Of a stretch of DNA of 64,000 nucleotides, positions 1 to 13,803 are shown in pieces. Within the stretch, counting starts at the first letter, position 1. Every line of letters begins with the position of its first letter. Made by a program: the position numbers and the translations under genes. Source of the DNA: Acridotheres tristis (Eukaryota; Chordata; Aves; Passeriformes; Sturnidae); the NCBI GenBank assembly GCA_037013685.1, contig CM072885.1:66319785-66383784 (forward strand), given 5' to 3'. The notes under the pieces are model-generated. The model was not told the DNA's origin. It saw nothing but the letters and a program-made list of their open reading frames with translations, and made no database searches.

Positions 1-1160
1 TCCCAAGCACCATTTTCCACGATTCATATTTGGAAGAATTAAATGCGGTTTTAGTGCAAGGAGTAACTGTATGCTAGCCCTAGGGTTATGAACTGGATAA
101 GCTATTAGGAATTTTCCATTTCTGACTGACTGTGATCTCACATCAGTGTAACTCTGCTCACTTCAGTGGAATTACTTCAGAATTGCTCTGATGGGAAAGC
201 AGAATGAGGTCCTGTGATTCTATAACTATTTCAACTAAGCTGTTTGCATATGCCTGAGAGAAGCAGCTCTTAAGAAAATATAGTGGAATTTAGAGCCCGT
301 TTTTCATCAGTTCAGTTAATCAGTTTACTTTGGTCTACTGATCACTGCTGCTTTGCATGTGATTGTCCTTATAAGTGAGGTCAGTTTTATAGGATAGGAA
401 AATACCCTTTATAAGTCCAGATGGTATCATTAGAAGAAACATACAAGTTGGGCACTTCTAAAGTTTTTTCTTTTCGTCTTTCTGAAGACAAATTTAAACA
501 GTAATTAAGGATTTATTGTTCTATGTTATAGTTTATAAGAAATTACAGATTGTTGTTATAAGACCCTAAGATCTTGATTTCTTTTGCTTCTGTCAATAGG
601 GAATTACTGCTGACCTGTTGAGCAGGTCCTTGAAGGTTTGTAGAAACACTGCAAGATCCTCATTTACACCATGGCATATGGTTCCCATCCAACTAGAATC
701 ACAGAAACATAGAATACCCTGAATTGATCACAAGAATCATCAAGTCCAGCTCCAGGAGAATAAGAACAGCAACACACCAGTGTTTTATGAAGGAGTGCCT
801 TGAGTTCCCTGTCCTGGAATAGGATCACAAAATGCAGAGCTGTTCAACAGGGAAGTGGATTTCAGTGCTTACTTGGCTACACTGGGAGTCTGAGGAGACT
901 GAGCAGAAAGGGTGGGAAGGGAAGGAGGTCCTTCTCACCACCTCCTTCCTGTATGGAATATTCAGCATATACATAAATAGCAGGATCTGAGCAATAAATT
1001 CACAAAGTGGCAGAATAATTGAGGTCCAAAGACATCTGTGAAGTCCAAAGCCCCACTTAGAGTGAAGCTAATTTCTGTCATAAAAAAAAATAAAAATCAA
1101 GGTCTTTCCTAGCTAAGTTCGGAATATCCCAATATTGATATGTATGGATATGCCTGTTTC
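1..1160. other. intergenic DNA, no gene seen
   Basis: AT-rich sequence without a convincing ORF or exon. A short stretch at about 693-760 reads like a decayed CR1 3' end in minus orientation (a match to the usual 'gaatcacagaa... catcaagtccag' pattern). I see nothing else that can be supported. Confidence 0.6.
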
Positions 1161-1164
1161 AAAT

Positions 1165-1408
1165 TGATAGAGAGTAGGTTTAAATTGGATATTAGGAAGA
1201 AATTCTCCCCTGTAAGGGTGGTGGGGCCCTAGCACAGGTTGCCCAGAGAAGCTGTGGCTGCCCCAACCCTGGAAGTGTCCAAGTCCAGGCTGGATGGGGC
1301 TCTGAGCAACCTGGGATAGTGGAAGGTGTCCCTGCCCATGGCAGTGGGGTGGGAACTGGATGAGCTTTAAGGTCCCTTCCAACCCAGGCTATTGCATAAT
1401 TCTACAAT
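1165..1408 (+). repeat. CR1 retrotransposon 3' fragment
   Basis: Sense-strand CR1 3' end. It has the 'ttggatattaggaagaaatt' block, then 'cccagagaagctgtgg', 'gctctgagcaacctggga', and ends in the 'aaggtcccttccaaccca' signature followed by 'attctac'. The fragment is 5'-truncated, which is the normal fate of CR1 insertions in birds. ORFs read through it are not genes. Confidence 0.93.
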
Positions 1409-1878
1409 ATGCCTGTAGGCATAGGACCAGTCATCTATAATATATCAAAATAGATGAGTTTGAGGGCTGGGATCAGATTTATTTCAGGATTGGAATAAGA
1501 CTTCAAGTGGTTTTAAGCTTCACGGATTTTGGAATAGTTTAACCAACCTAATTCCATAGGGTTGAATCCAGCAGTTATCAGTATCCCCAGAGGAAAAGAA
1601 GCAGCTTCTGCAGTCTTTTGATTAACTGAGCATAAAATGAGCCTTCCTCCCCTTACTGTTTTAATTAGATATAAATGAACCAGTTCAAACCACACAAAAA
1701 TTGACTCCTGACTCCTCTGCATGTAAATTAACCACTAGGTCACAGTTTTATTTTTTTCCCTGAGAAAACGAATTTTCCCAGAAGGGGGGGATGGCATTTA
1801 GAAGTTACTTCCACTGTATCTTCCTCCATCCCAGAGCTTTCTTACACATGGCTGTTCAAGTGACAGGAGGACTAAAGC

Positions 1879-2000
1879 CACGTTGGATGGGGCTCTGAGC
1901 AGCTTGGTCTAGTGGAAGGTGTCCCTGCCCATGGCAGGGGGTTGGAATGAGAAGATCTTCAAGATCCCTTCCAAGCCAGGCCGTTCCGTGATGTTGTGAT
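1879..2000 (+). repeat. CR1 3' fragment (short)
   Basis: Carries 'gttggatggggctctgagc', 'agtggaaggtgtccctgccc' and 'agatcccttccaagccaggc', which are CR1 tail signatures in sense orientation. It is about 120 bases long and strongly 5'-truncated. Confidence 0.88.
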
Positions 2001-2164
2001 TGAACAACCAGGAACCATGACCCCAGCTTGGTTGGTCAGCAAGCGCTGGCAGATGTCGATGCTTGGGTGGTCGAGGTTACAGCTGCAAAGGAAAGGAGAG
2101 CAGGTTTACACGTGTGAGCTGTTTGCCAGCCTAGAGGCAATGTAGGGTGGTTTTTGGGGGGGTT

Positions 2165-2335
2165 AGTGTGGGGGAAAGTCGCGGGTCGGGCGGCTGCGGT
2201 AGCGCGGGCACCGCTGCCCTCTGCTGGGTACCGTCCCGCCGGGCACTGCCTCCCGCAGCATCCGCACGACCGGCAGGAACCGGCACTGTCCCTGCTCCCT
2301 GAGCTCTGCCACAGCCTCAGCCGGCCGGACACTGC
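2165..2335. promoter_or_regulatory. small CpG-rich patch with a CTCF-like site
   Basis: A locally GC- and CpG-rich stretch in otherwise AT-rich DNA. At 2214-2227 the minus strand reads CCAGCAGAGGGCAG, which fits the CTCF core consensus as I remember it. No TATA box or exon could be tied to it. The overlapping short ORFs on both strands reflect GC content rather than coding. Confidence 0.4.
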
Positions 2336-2707
2336 TTTGTGTGCCTCCAGTCCAGCGGCACAGCAGCGGAGGAACACCTCCTGCAGGGATGGAAGGGCTT
2401 ATCAAGAGGGTTGAGTGTGAGCTTCCATCACAGCCAGCTGCAACCAGCTGTGTCCTGCTGTTATCCCAGAGCACCCTCTGGGATGGCAATGCAGTTTTGC
2501 TTCTTCCTCACGGAGTGAAGAAAGCATGGATGTGTGTATTTGCTTCGGGAGGTGCAGTTGCTCTGCAAGCTTATCCATCCCATGGCTACCCATCCTAGAA
2601 CTCTGTCTTAGATGGAAGTGCCTTAGGGGTTCTCAACAACAGCAGCTGAACATGAGCCAGCTGTGCACAGGTGGCCAAGAGGTGAATGACACCTGGCCTG
2701 AATTAGC

Positions 2708-3257
2708 AATGGTGTGGCCAGCAGGACCACGGCAGTGACTGTCCCCCTGCTGTGGGCACTGGTGAGGCCACATTTCAAATCATGTCTCCTCTTCTGAGCC
2801 CCTCATGACAAGGATATTGAGGGGCTGAAGGGTGTCCAGAGAAGGGAATGGAACTGGGGAAGGGTCTGGAGAGTCAATCATATATAAGGAGCAGCTGAGG
2901 GGGCTCAGCCTGGAGAAAAGGAGGCTCAGGAGGGGCCTTCTGGCTCTGCACAACACCCTGACAGGAGGGGACAGCTGGGGGGAATTGGGCTCTTCTCCCA
3001 GGGAACAAGGGATGAGATGAGAGGGAATGGCCTCGAGTTGTGCATGGAGAGGTTCAAGCTCAGGATGTCAGGAAAACTTTCTTTCCTGAAAGGGGTGTCA
3101 AGCATTGGAACAGGCTGTCAGGGAGGTGGTGGAGTCACCATCCCTGGAGGTGTTCAAGACTCAGAGCTCTGATCTGATTGACAGAGCAGTGATTGGTCAC
3201 AGGTTGTACTCAATGATCTTGGGAGATCTTCTCCAGCCTAAATGTCTCGCTGTCTCT
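2708..3257 (+). repeat. CR1 fragment, about 550 bases
   Basis: The longest CR1 remnant of the left half. It runs in sense orientation from 'ggtgtggccagcaggacca', through 'ctcagcctggagaaaagg' and 'gtcaagcattggaacaggc', to 'ctcaatgatcttgggagatc'. The last block differs from the neighbouring copies, so this is probably an older or different CR1 subfamily. Confidence 0.93.
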
Positions 3258-3975
3258 TGCACTGAGAATATGTACCCATAAAACCAGCCTCTCTGCATTT
3301 TGGCTAGCTATAGACAACTCCATGTGGGCCTATTTCTCCTCTGACAAACCCCAAAGAAAGCTTCACCCATGAGCTTTAAAATCCTGCAAAACTCATAATT
3401 GAAGGACAATTTTCAAAGCCTCAGCCTTTTAGATAAACCTGTCCAAACCTGTTCACTTAATTAATGAACAAAGATGCAGGAGATGCAGACCTTGAAATAA
3501 AATGTGAAAACTAAATTCAGCCTAGCCAGGGAGTCAAATGTGTAGAGGGAACTGAAAGTTGCTGTGCAAGGGGTAGTTCTGAAAGTGTACAGGAGTCTGA
3601 TCTAGGTCAGAGTTGGACTGTTGTTAAAATTGGCTTTATCTGTATCTGTAAAGAGGTGTGGGGGGGATTAAAGAATACTGCAAGGCTCTTACAGTACAGA
3701 ATGGAAATAGAGGGGCAGATTGAGCTGCTGAAACTTCTGCAAGGAATTGCTAGCTGACATGAGCAAGTAGATCAAAATGTTGGCATATTATACAACTGCA
3801 CCGTGGTGGGGATGGACAGACAGTACAGAGGGAACTGGAAATACTGTTCAGCAAAAATAAGTTTCTCAACCATCTGAGAGAAAATACTTAGAAATCAAAC
3901 TACTCAGCAGGAGGGTGGAATTTGGAAAGCATTCAATGCTGAGAGACTCCAGGGTGATAAGGGTAAAATAGACAC

Positions 3976-4420
3976 AGAGTCATAGATTCATATAATGGTT
4001 TGAGTTGGAAGTAACCTTAAAGATTGTCCAGTTCCAACCCCTGCCAGGGGCAGGGACACCTTCCACTATCCCAGGTTGCTCAGAGCCCCATCCAACCCTG
4101 CTTTGGACATTTCCAGGGTTGGGGCAGCCACAGCTTCTCTGGGCAACCTATGCCAGGGCCTCACCACCCTCACAGGGAACAATTTCTTCTTTATATCTAA
4201 ACTAATCCTACTCTGAATGAAGCCACTGCCCCTTGTCCTGTTACTCCAGGCCTTTGTCAAGAGTCTCTCTCCACCTTTCCTATAGGCTCTCTTCTGGTAC
4301 AGAAGGGCACAATAAAGTCACCCCAAAGCCTTCTCCTATCCAGGCTGAACAATCCCAGACTTTCAGCTGGGAATCCCAGTCCTCTCAGACTTTCTTCACA
4401 GCAAAGCTGCTCCATCTCTC
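3976..4420 (-). repeat. CR1 3' fragment
   Basis: Antisense CR1: 'catagattcatataatggtt', 'gggacaccttccactatccc', 'ctctgggcaacctatgccag', then 'cctttgtcaagagtctctct' and a decayed 5' part. It faces the opposite way to the copies at 1.2-3.2 kb. Confidence 0.92.
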
Positions 4421-7400
4421 ATGTGGGTCTTTCATAGCCCGTAGGGTGGCAGCCAGTTTATGTAAGGATCAGTTGCAGCCTTCAGAAGCATCTGAAGGCC
4501 TGCCCTGGTATTACACCACAGCATTCCCCCAAAAAATGTGAGATACTATGTCTCAGTTCATCCAGGCATGGAAAGGTTAAGTGACTTGCTTTGTGTTGCG
4601 CAACCAGGAATGGAAATAGCTCTCAGATCTTTTATTCTTAACAGCAGCCAGCCAAGGGAACCTCTACTTGGATCTCAAGGGATTCCTTCCTCCTAGAAAG
4701 GCTCTCATTTCCCGTAAAAGCAGGGAGGCTGGGTGGGAACAACCCGAGGGATGCCATGCATTGTTCACGTGCTTGCAGCAGTGTGGAATGCGAAGGCTGA
4801 GAAGCAGGAGGCAGAAGTGCCTGGCCAGGAGAGCAGGAGCAGTTCAGGTGGCCCTGGCAGGGGTCCACACAGCAAGCCAAGGGTGACTCAACAATCAGGG
4901 AGGACTCAGCCAGGCTGTGCTGGACCTTGCAGCCAACTGGTGGAAAGAAGTGCCATGTCCTAATGTCACCTCAGTGTGGCTGAGTAAAGAGCAGACAAGG
5001 CTGCTTAAATCCTAAACCTCCCCAGATTCATGGCAGGAAACCTGAAACCCAGCTCAGCAAATCAGTGACTTTTGTGCATGGGGCAAGCCCTACATAAACT
5101 GCATATGAACTAAAGTTTGGGGCTTAGCCACAATAAGGGCATGGGGACAGAAAGGCTAATTAAGATGTTTAATTAAGATGGTGCTTAATGAGTTTTGGGA
5201 ACGAAGAGATCCTTATCTATCTTAAGTACTGTGGGTCTACAGCAGTCATTTAACTGTACTCGGTGTCACTTAACTACAAAATACGAAAAATGAACCTTTT
5301 AGGAACTATTTTGAGTGGTGAAAGGCAAAACTAAATGTGGGCCAAGGAATTAAGCAGTGGAACTGTTAGGGAAAAGATCAGGAGATTCTTCCTAGCAGTG
5401 AGGTCTGAAAGTGTAGCTGGATCTCAAGGGAGACATGAACCCCATGTCACTTGGGTAAGTGAGGAGTGCATGGTCCTTTCCTGCCCTCTTCCAAGGGAGT
5501 GGGGCTTGTCTCCTCAATCTAAAGAAGCCTTTCCATCTCTAATTTCCCCTTCCTTTGTTTGAATAGGTTATCTGATATAATTACACAACATTCAAGTGCA
5601 GGAGTGCAGGAAGAAGTGATAAAATCAAGAACAGCTTTAATGAGGCCAGAAAAGGAAGAAAAACTGAGTCAACTCAGGGGAACTTCAAGGTCCTTTTGGT
5701 GCTATTCAAGCAAAGAAATGGGAATATTGCTAAAACAGGAGAAGCTGGGTGGAGTCAGAAGGTTGATTTGGAACTAGCAGAGCATTCAGAGGTTTCAGCA
5801 GGGAGCCTTCAAGTTAGATGGTGTCAGGAACACACAGAGGAATTTGGGTAAGCAAACATCCCGTTGTGCAGACATGCACCTCTGGCTGCTGCAGAGTGAT
5901 GTGTTTGTTGCAGGGGGAGGGACTGAGGAGAGTGACACAGATAAGGAAGGATGGATGGCCATAGAGGAATGGTCACATCCCCGCAAAGATCTGGCCAAGA
6001 CTGATGCTGGAGATGGGGGGGAAGGGTGCTGGGGAACACATATTTGTAGAGAAAGCATCAATTTGCTGCATTCACATGTATTTAGCTTATTGGTTAAAAT
6101 AAAACCTGATAGAAAGATGGGAAAGAAGGGGAATTTCATCTCCTATGAAGAGTGTATGTTACTATCCAGTTATTCCAGTGGAAGGTGAAGGATGCCGCTG
6201 CCTGCTAGACAGAAATTTTGATTTCTGTGTGTTCAAGGGCACTGGACACAGCAATTCCATTTCCAACACAAAGTAATGCAATCAGGCCCACTTAAGATAC
6301 CCCCAAGCCTAATGGGAAAACAGCACAACCAAACGTTGTCACCACAACTCCTAAATTAATGGGGAGATAATTCATGTTCTCAGGTGTTCATATGGGCTGG
6401 GCTGGGGGAAAACAGGGTGTCTAACACTGATGGATGTTCTTGCATTCTATTTATGACATCATTTACTAAGATTATCTATGTAGTATATCACAGCTGTGTT
6501 CATAGCTGGGTATTATTCTGACACAAATGTCTCCCTGAAGTCTAGATGTATTTCTCAGTCAGCTTTTGGGTGATGATAAGGAAGCCTAGACCTTTTCTGC
6601 AGAGATAAATGCTGCAATTCCATTTTGGATGTACCCACTGTGCTCTATTCCTACCTCACACTTTTACCTGCCTTTACCAGGATAAGTAACAAGAGCAGCA
6701 GGTTAGGAGTGAGTACCAGTGCCAGGACCTGAATTCTGGCTCCACAACTCACTTCTTGAAGTGGAATCACTTCCTTGTTCCTTTTTATCTCCCTGGCTAA
6801 AACGGGAATAATTTTTTCATCAGGCTACAGAGCTCATGGTCCTTCCTGCATTTTTCTCAGCTTTTTCTATTAATCTAAATTATTGTTGCAGCTTAGACCT
6901 CACAGGTGAGTTACTGTTATCTGCAGCCAGAATAAATAAAAATAAGGAAAAAAGAAAATGGAGATGTATAACTTTTACCTCTATAGAATATCAGAGCAAG
7001 CATCTGTTACAAAAACAAGGACAGCGTTTAATTTAGAGTGAGTGCATGGACATCAGAGTGCTGCCTAACTACTGTCAAAATAGTTGTCAAACAAAGATTT
7101 TCCTCACCAATATTTTCCCTGTGGCTAGAAAATAAGTAAAGGATAATATCCATGGAATAAACCCCAGTTATCACAGTTGTACAGTTTTCCTCTGTTCAGC
7201 AAATACAATATTTTTACTCAGATTTTTTCTGTTCCAATGAAAAATATTTGGAGCTATTCTTCTGTAAACGTAAGAAAGGTCTAACTAAGCCACTGCCATT
7301 CCCTGATATCCTACATATCAGGCTAGGTGTAAACTTCTTTATTAGTATTTTGGTTCTGAAACTAACTTTGCAAAAAAGCAGCCAAAGTTCTTGGAAATAT

Positions 7401-10400
7401 TATCAAAGCCTGGGGAAAAAGGAAAGCATTTGGCTCACATCGCTGTTAGTGACAATAATCAATGCCCAGACAAGCACAGCTTCAAAAAATGTGTCAAGAA
7501 CTCACTTTATATTTTAAACAGACCATGAAGACATTCAAATTCTTCATCTGGAAGAGAAAAAAGAGGAGGGGGAGATGGCGGGAGGGAGAGATTTCCTTCC
7601 ACCAGGCAGCGAGAGATCACTTCACGCTTCCCTTTGGTAGGTTAGAGGGGAATTGTAAAGCCATCCCATGTGAACAGATGGAGGCAAAGGATCTCAGCTT
7701 TCACGGGAGCGGGTTAAAGATCCGACGCCTGGGACGGTGGGCGAGACAGGGCCCAGCAGCAGGGGCTTTCTGCCCCCTGACAGTCAGACGTCTCCAGGGC
7801 CCGCTGGGGTGGCAGCAATCCTTGGGGAGCACCTCGGCAGGTTCTCAGCAGCCCGGCACCAGCTAAGCCCCAGACTTGTATAGGCACTTCACATTTAGGA
7901 GCATGTCTAATCCAATCAGGGCCAGATTGGAAGCTATCCGTGTACCTCCCAGATAGCATATTCTTGTCGGCTTGAAAGCAACCCTCTCCTCCTCAGCCTT
8001 CCCCCCTGTCTCCCTATCAGGCTGTGCAAGCAGTGGCCTCCCCCCTTGGGCACACGGAGCTAATCCTATTTACTCAGCCCATCAATTTAACAGCTTTAAT
8101 ATTCGCATGGGTTCGATGGATGCAGCTGAAAGGTTTGCAGCAGCCAGGGAGGGGGGAGAGGCTGTGGTGAGCAGTGGGAGGCAGCCTTCCCATGCTGGCC
8201 AAAGCAGAAAAAAGTCATTCAAAACCACGAAGGCTGAGGCATGTCTCATGCCCACTCACACAAACACACAAAGCAGACAACACATGTACAGCCCATTACA
8301 CAACCCAGCAGTGTCACTTTGGCACACCACAGCCTGGTCATTGCTCTGGTCCCTCTCACACAGTTGGTGCTGGGGTCCAGTGGAATTGAGCCGGTGTTAG
8401 CATAAGGTCTCTCTCTTCCTTAAATTGGAAGGTGTGCACGGAAGGACACACACAGGAACAAACACAGAGGGTGCCAAGCACCCCCTAATGAGAGTGGTGA
8501 CCCTGAGAGCCTCCTGCTCACACGCAGGCAGTTGTGGAGGAGCTCAGTCTGATTCCACTTTATGTTTAACTGTTTCTCAGCTCTCTGTTTATAAATTCCT
8601 GAAGTGAAATTCCTCCTTTTATCTGTCCTGAGCATCCTTTAGCATCCTTTAGCTATACCTCCTGTGCTCTGGCTATATATTAGAGCAAACCTGAGGAGGC
8701 AAGTCTTTTTAGGAGGATTCAAGAATGCAGTCAGGAAGCTGTTGAGTGCTTCCAGCCCCTTGTCACTGCTCCAAGTGATCGTGGACTGCAGAAAGAACCA
8801 GCACCCACCTGTGAAAACCCTGTGGAGTCTGCGTGCCCCTCCTCCAGCACTTGGGTCTTTACTAATCACTTTATTCCAAATGTGGAACAGCTCTTGGTTT
8901 GTGGTTCAACTCACCTGCATGAGTCACACCTGAATTCCTCTCCTCACTACCAAGGTTAAATAGAACTGGAGTGGCTGTTGCCTTTCAGGGTATTGCAGTC
9001 TTTGATGTGCAAAGGACATAGATCTGTCTGGTATTTCGACCTGGCATATCTTTTACATTTAATCTGCCCTTTATTTATCTGTTTAGTTCTTGAACTAATT
9101 GTGGTTTTGGTTGTGGGGTTTTTTTTCAATTTGTTTTTGCTGCTTGTGCTACAGATCATGTGTACTAACAAAAATCTCAAGTTTTCCAGTGCCAGCAGGC
9201 AGCCAATTTGAGGATTTTCTGTGAGTAACCAGACTTGGGCTCTGCCCCTAAGTCAGGTAGACACATTGCCATCGTTCTGAATTAAGACTGAAGTGGAATA
9301 GAAAGAGGAAGAAGAGTGAATGCCTCCTTCAGTCATTCCTGTTCTCAAGACCTAAAGGTAATCTTCTAAAAGAAATCCCTGTGTTTTGATCTAGTGGACA
9401 ACACCCTTTGTCCTCAGGCTGAGAACCCTTCGGGTAGTGACTTTACAATTCAAGAGGGATATTCCAATAGCACTACAGAGTAACTCAGATGAAGTGAAGG
9501 TCCTTTATTTGTCCAAATAGCAATGGGAGGTTATGGCAAAAGAGAGCACTCAGAGCGTGCACTTTCCAGCTGCTGGCATGCTGTGAGCCTGACACACCCC
9601 AAGGAATCCAGAAAAAATTCTTGAAGCATGAGAATAATTTTTCCCCTAGTTCTGCCTCCCCTTTTCCTCCAGGAGGGAGTTCCCAAGTGCTGTTTAGGGC
9701 TACATCTTGATTTCCCCATTGCCCTTCTCAGCAGTATATGTCATCCCTGGATTTTGATGGAAACAGACACTGTTTTTGCAGCAGATCTGTGTTCAGCCCA
9801 ATATACTGGGGTTTGGGTCAGTTTTTTAAATCTTACCCTCCTGTTTGGTGTTTTGGCATTTAATTGCTCATACTGTCCTTCTGCTTGGTGCAGGAGGACC
9901 AAGTATTCTTTTGTTCTGAAAGCATGGGGATGGTTTTGGTAGAAGATCTGGCCAGTGCAGCTTCAATTAATTGTATCAGCCATGGTGATAATCAACGATC
10001 AGGGAGCAATTCACTGGGGAAAGGCTGAGAACTGCACATCAGAAGGTCTGAGGTGAGGACATAGAAGATCCAGACCTGGGGGAGAATGATGTGTCTAGCA
10101 CAGCTGGATAGGAGAGGACAGATGGGACTGCATGGAAAGTGGGAGTATGATTCAGGACTCAGGATATTCAGAATGAAGGCAATAGCAGGGATGTGGTTTT
10201 CTCAGCTGAGATAAAAATGACTTTTAGCTGGGAAGCCATTAAAAGTGATGGCACTTTCCTTCTTTCCTTTGCTCTGGCTGCTTGTGCCCACTGTGCTGTA
10301 GCTCTGTGGGATCTGAGGCTGTGATAGGGTCAGGGGAATGGGGGAGCTAACCTGGCTGAAAACAAATAATTTACTATCCTAGGTTTATCTGTCAATGGAT

Positions 10401-10893
10401 TGAGTCCTAGATCTGACACCCACACAGCTTTTCAAGCCAGGATGCTTGCACAGGGGAGGGGATGTCATCAGCCAGAGAGATAGGGAGATCCACATCATTT
10501 CCAGCACTCCCTCCCTGGAAGCATCAGGCCAAAACAGCTGATGGCACCCACCCTGCTGCATGTGCTTGAAGAGGCTGCAAACAAGCAAAACATACCTTAA
10601 AGCCTGAGCAGGCCTGGGCAAAACTAAGCACACTTCCCTCCCTCAAGCTGCTGCTCTTCAGAGGCTGTGGGTTGCACAAGTCATGGCAGAGCCCATGAGG
10701 AGGTCACATAGACAGCCCGGGCAGAAGGAGCAGCAAAAGGTGGTCCACAGGCTCCAGCCTCCTCATTTCTGCTCTGGCTATCAACAGTCTGCACCCTCCA
10801 GCAGCTACCCAACAGGGAGCAGTACTAGTGCAAGCACACATATTCCTGATTGGATATAACTAAATGGGGCAGAGAAAAAAAGGAAAAAGGAAT

Positions 10894-10899
<6 letters not shown>

Positions 10900-10925
<26 letters not shown>
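10900..10925. repeat. poly(A) homopolymer
   Basis: 26 consecutive A residues after an A-rich leader. I see no retroelement body directly upstream, so it may simply be a mononucleotide microsatellite. Confidence 0.9.
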
Positions 10926-12069
10926 GACCAGCTTCCAGATTTAAACAGAGTGATTGGGAGATACATTCTGGCAGGCAAAATTAGCAAGACAGATTACAGG
11001 CAGAGAGATTTAATCAAAATAGGGGGAACTCCTCAGAGTATTCTTTTCCAGATACTGGCTGTGTGGCTTTACTGAATGGATACCACAGGAGGCGAGCTAA
11101 ATCTTCACCTGGAGAAATGGGAAAGCTCTCCCAACAATGGGGCTAAGGACTCATCCCAGCTGAGACCCTACCCAGTGTGCTGATGGCAAGAGACAAACTT
11201 TACATGAGTGCTCTGCTGCTGCTGCTTCTGTCTGAACCCACGATCAACCCCTGTGCAGGGAGAGGTCCAGGGGCCGTGGACATCTGAGGTCACACAAAGA
11301 TTTCATCAGGAGTTCAACACCAAGACATCTTCCCTAAGCTATATTCAGTCCCCGCTGCCCTGATCAGCTGCCTTTTGTTAGAAGTGCCGGCTCTCCCTAG
11401 CAGAGGCACTGTCACACTGGTGAATTGCCCTCCCTTTTTCACGGAATGCTGTTTTTTTTTCTCAGGAGCTTTGATATGGAGAGGTAAGGACCAAATGTCC
11501 CACACCCTCCCTGTCGCCCATCAGCTGCCGCCGAGGGTTTCAGCACCTTGTGGGGTTTCACCTCCTCCAGCGGACTTAATCCCTCTTCACTTCCATTTCC
11601 TTCCACCCCGACTTTGCTCTCGTCCGTGAGTTTAGTTAGAGCCAAGTCACACCCCCCCCACCTCCGGGCTCCCCTTCCCTGGAAGCAGGAACTGGAGTGA
11701 CCCCGGCAAGCCCCAGAGAAGAGAGACAAGCAGCGAGCCCCCGGCGGCCGCCGTGGTTCTGCTGTCGCTGTGCGCCAGCACAAGCAGCAAATTCCAAGAA
11801 GATGCGATCATCAGCAGCTCTGTGAAGACAGGAAAGTGGTTACAAATGCTCTCTGCCTCAAAGAGAGAGAAAAGAAACCACAGTCGGGCTGCAGCTGCAC
11901 CTCGTGCTTTCTGATTAATCCGCTGTTTAGAAACATTCGCCGTGGTACTCGTGCATAGGTAGAGGTGAAAACACACCGATGGATGCAAAGGGACTGCTTT
12001 ATCTCCGGCCAACACAAACAGAGTCTACTTTCAGCGTGGATACAAAGTCCTCCTACAAAAGGGAACAGA

Positions 12070-12095
12070 GATAGATAGATAGATAGATAGATAGA
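12070..12095. repeat. (GATA)n microsatellite
   Basis: About six perfect tandem copies of the tetranucleotide GATA. Confidence 0.95.
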
Positions 12096-12559
12096 GGTTT
12101 CTTCTTCAGAGCTGTCTACATTGTACATTCAGGGAGAGAAAAATTTGCTAGGGCATATGGCACGACGATGCACGTGTGGGATCTAGGGTTTTAAATGTTA
12201 AAGACCTTGGTTCTTCAAATACAGGATGTTCTTTAAACACTGATGCTACTCAGCAGGCAGATAAGTCTCATCATCATCATCATTGTATTTTCCTCAGTCT
12301 TCTGGCCTAAATTGTCTCTGTTTTGATAACGTGCTGCGTATGCATCTGTTTGCCCAAAGAGGAGGGAGCAAGTGTTCACAAGCAGCCCTATCATGACAGT
12401 AAATGGCAGAATGAACAAAGTTAAAAGTTCTCTGAAATGTTTAACTACCAGTTCAATGGCCAGATTCTCCATACAGCCTAATGTCCAGGTATGGTTCAGT
12501 TGGAAATTATCGGGTCGATTGAGGTGCAAAGAGATGCAAAAAGAAAATATTATTCATAA

Positions 12560-12680
12560 ATCATAGAATGGTTTGGGTTGGAAGGAGCCTTAAAGACCAT
12601 TCCAACTCCCCGCCATGGGCAGGGACACCTTCCACTATTCCAGATTGCTCAGAGCCCCATCCAGCCTGGCCTTGAACACT
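12560..12680 (-). repeat. CR1 3' fragment (short)
   Basis: Antisense CR1 tail: 'tcatagaatggtttgggttg' followed by 'gggacaccttccactattcc' and 'ccatccagcctggccttg'. About 120 bases. Confidence 0.92.
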
Positions 12681-13670
12681 TATTGATGCCTCCCTAGTCA
12701 GTCTGACCCAGCCTTCCATGCTGTTTTACCAGCTGGAGCTATGTGTTCCCAGCACACCTCTGTATCTCCTTGGTGAGTCCCTTGTTCCAGATGCTTTCAG
12801 AGAGGGCACATCCCTGAGCTTTTCTCTCACACTCCATTGCTGCAAAGCTGAATGGATCCTTTTCTGCCCCAGCCTGAAAACACAGAATCTGGCCTCGTTA
12901 TTGATATCTGACATTCCTTATTTTCATTATCAAAAGGTTTTACTGAAGCCTTGAATTTGCCACAGTGGGTATCCTTTCAAAATCTGCCAAGTTTGCTGTA
13001 GAAAAAACAGATAACATTACCTTGGTATTTGCGGTATTCCTTGTGCTGCTCTTCCCACTTCAGCGGAAGACTGCTGAGGATGTTTAGGGAAAGGCTAAGA
13101 TAAATGTTCCTCAATATCAAAATAAACAATAGAGGCTAATGTGCAGCTTTTTCATGCTCATATTGGATTCCAGTTTGAGTTTAAAGGGAGCTGCCCCAGA
13201 GCTTTCAGGCTGTGGCTCCCAAGTCCAGAAGGATCAAGGGGCAGAAGTGAGGGCATATTCATGTACATGTGCACATGCACATAAAAACGCTTCCCTGCCT
13301 AAAGTCTCTTTTTCAGCATGGAAGCATATTGCCAACACTCAGCAAATAATAAATAATAGCAAGAGTACAAGAATTCTTCCACTAGAATTCTTCACTAGCC
13401 ACAAAAATTACCATAGCTATCCACCAGCCTCTGGTCTGGCAGGGTAAAAGGCAGAAGCTTAACTTGCTGCACAAGAGGAAAAGAGAAATTCTCCAGGGCA
13501 GTCCTTTAGTGGTCCAAAGGGATCGTGGTTTTCCTGCTTTGAACTGTGTGCAAAGGAAAAAGTGAAGTCCAGAGCCAACCCACTGAGTATTCAGGCCTAG
13601 AATTTGAAAAGGCCAGATACTGAATCCTTGATGTTTAGTCCCTCATGCCAGGTTCTTCTCCCACGCAAGC

Positions 13671-13803
13671 TGGCAGTGTCCCAGGCCAGGTTGGATGGGG
13701 CTCTGAGCAACCTGGTCTAGTGGAAGGTGTCTCTGCCAATGGCAGGAGGTTGGAAAGAGATAATTGTTGAAGTCCCCTCCAACCCAAACCACTCTGTGAT
13801 TTG
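13671..13803 (+). repeat. CR1 3' fragment (short)
   Basis: Sense CR1 tail with 'ggttggatggggctctgagc', 'agtggaaggtgtctctgcc' and 'cccctccaacccaaaccact'. 5'-truncated. Confidence 0.9.

Larger units (their letters stand above)
4421..12559. other. intergenic DNA, no gene seen
   Basis: About 8 kb without any protein I recognise. The ORFs here are short and show no domain or exon structure. It contains a 26-base A-run at 10,900-10,925, short trinucleotide runs near 11,215 and 12,270, and a GATA microsatellite listed separately. A somewhat GC-richer stretch at 11,640-11,790 ('cccggcggccgccg') is too small for me to call a promoter. Confidence 0.55.

Noticed and set aside
10900..10925. Poly(A) run as the tail of a processed pseudogene
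   Set aside because: No coding remnant is visible immediately upstream.
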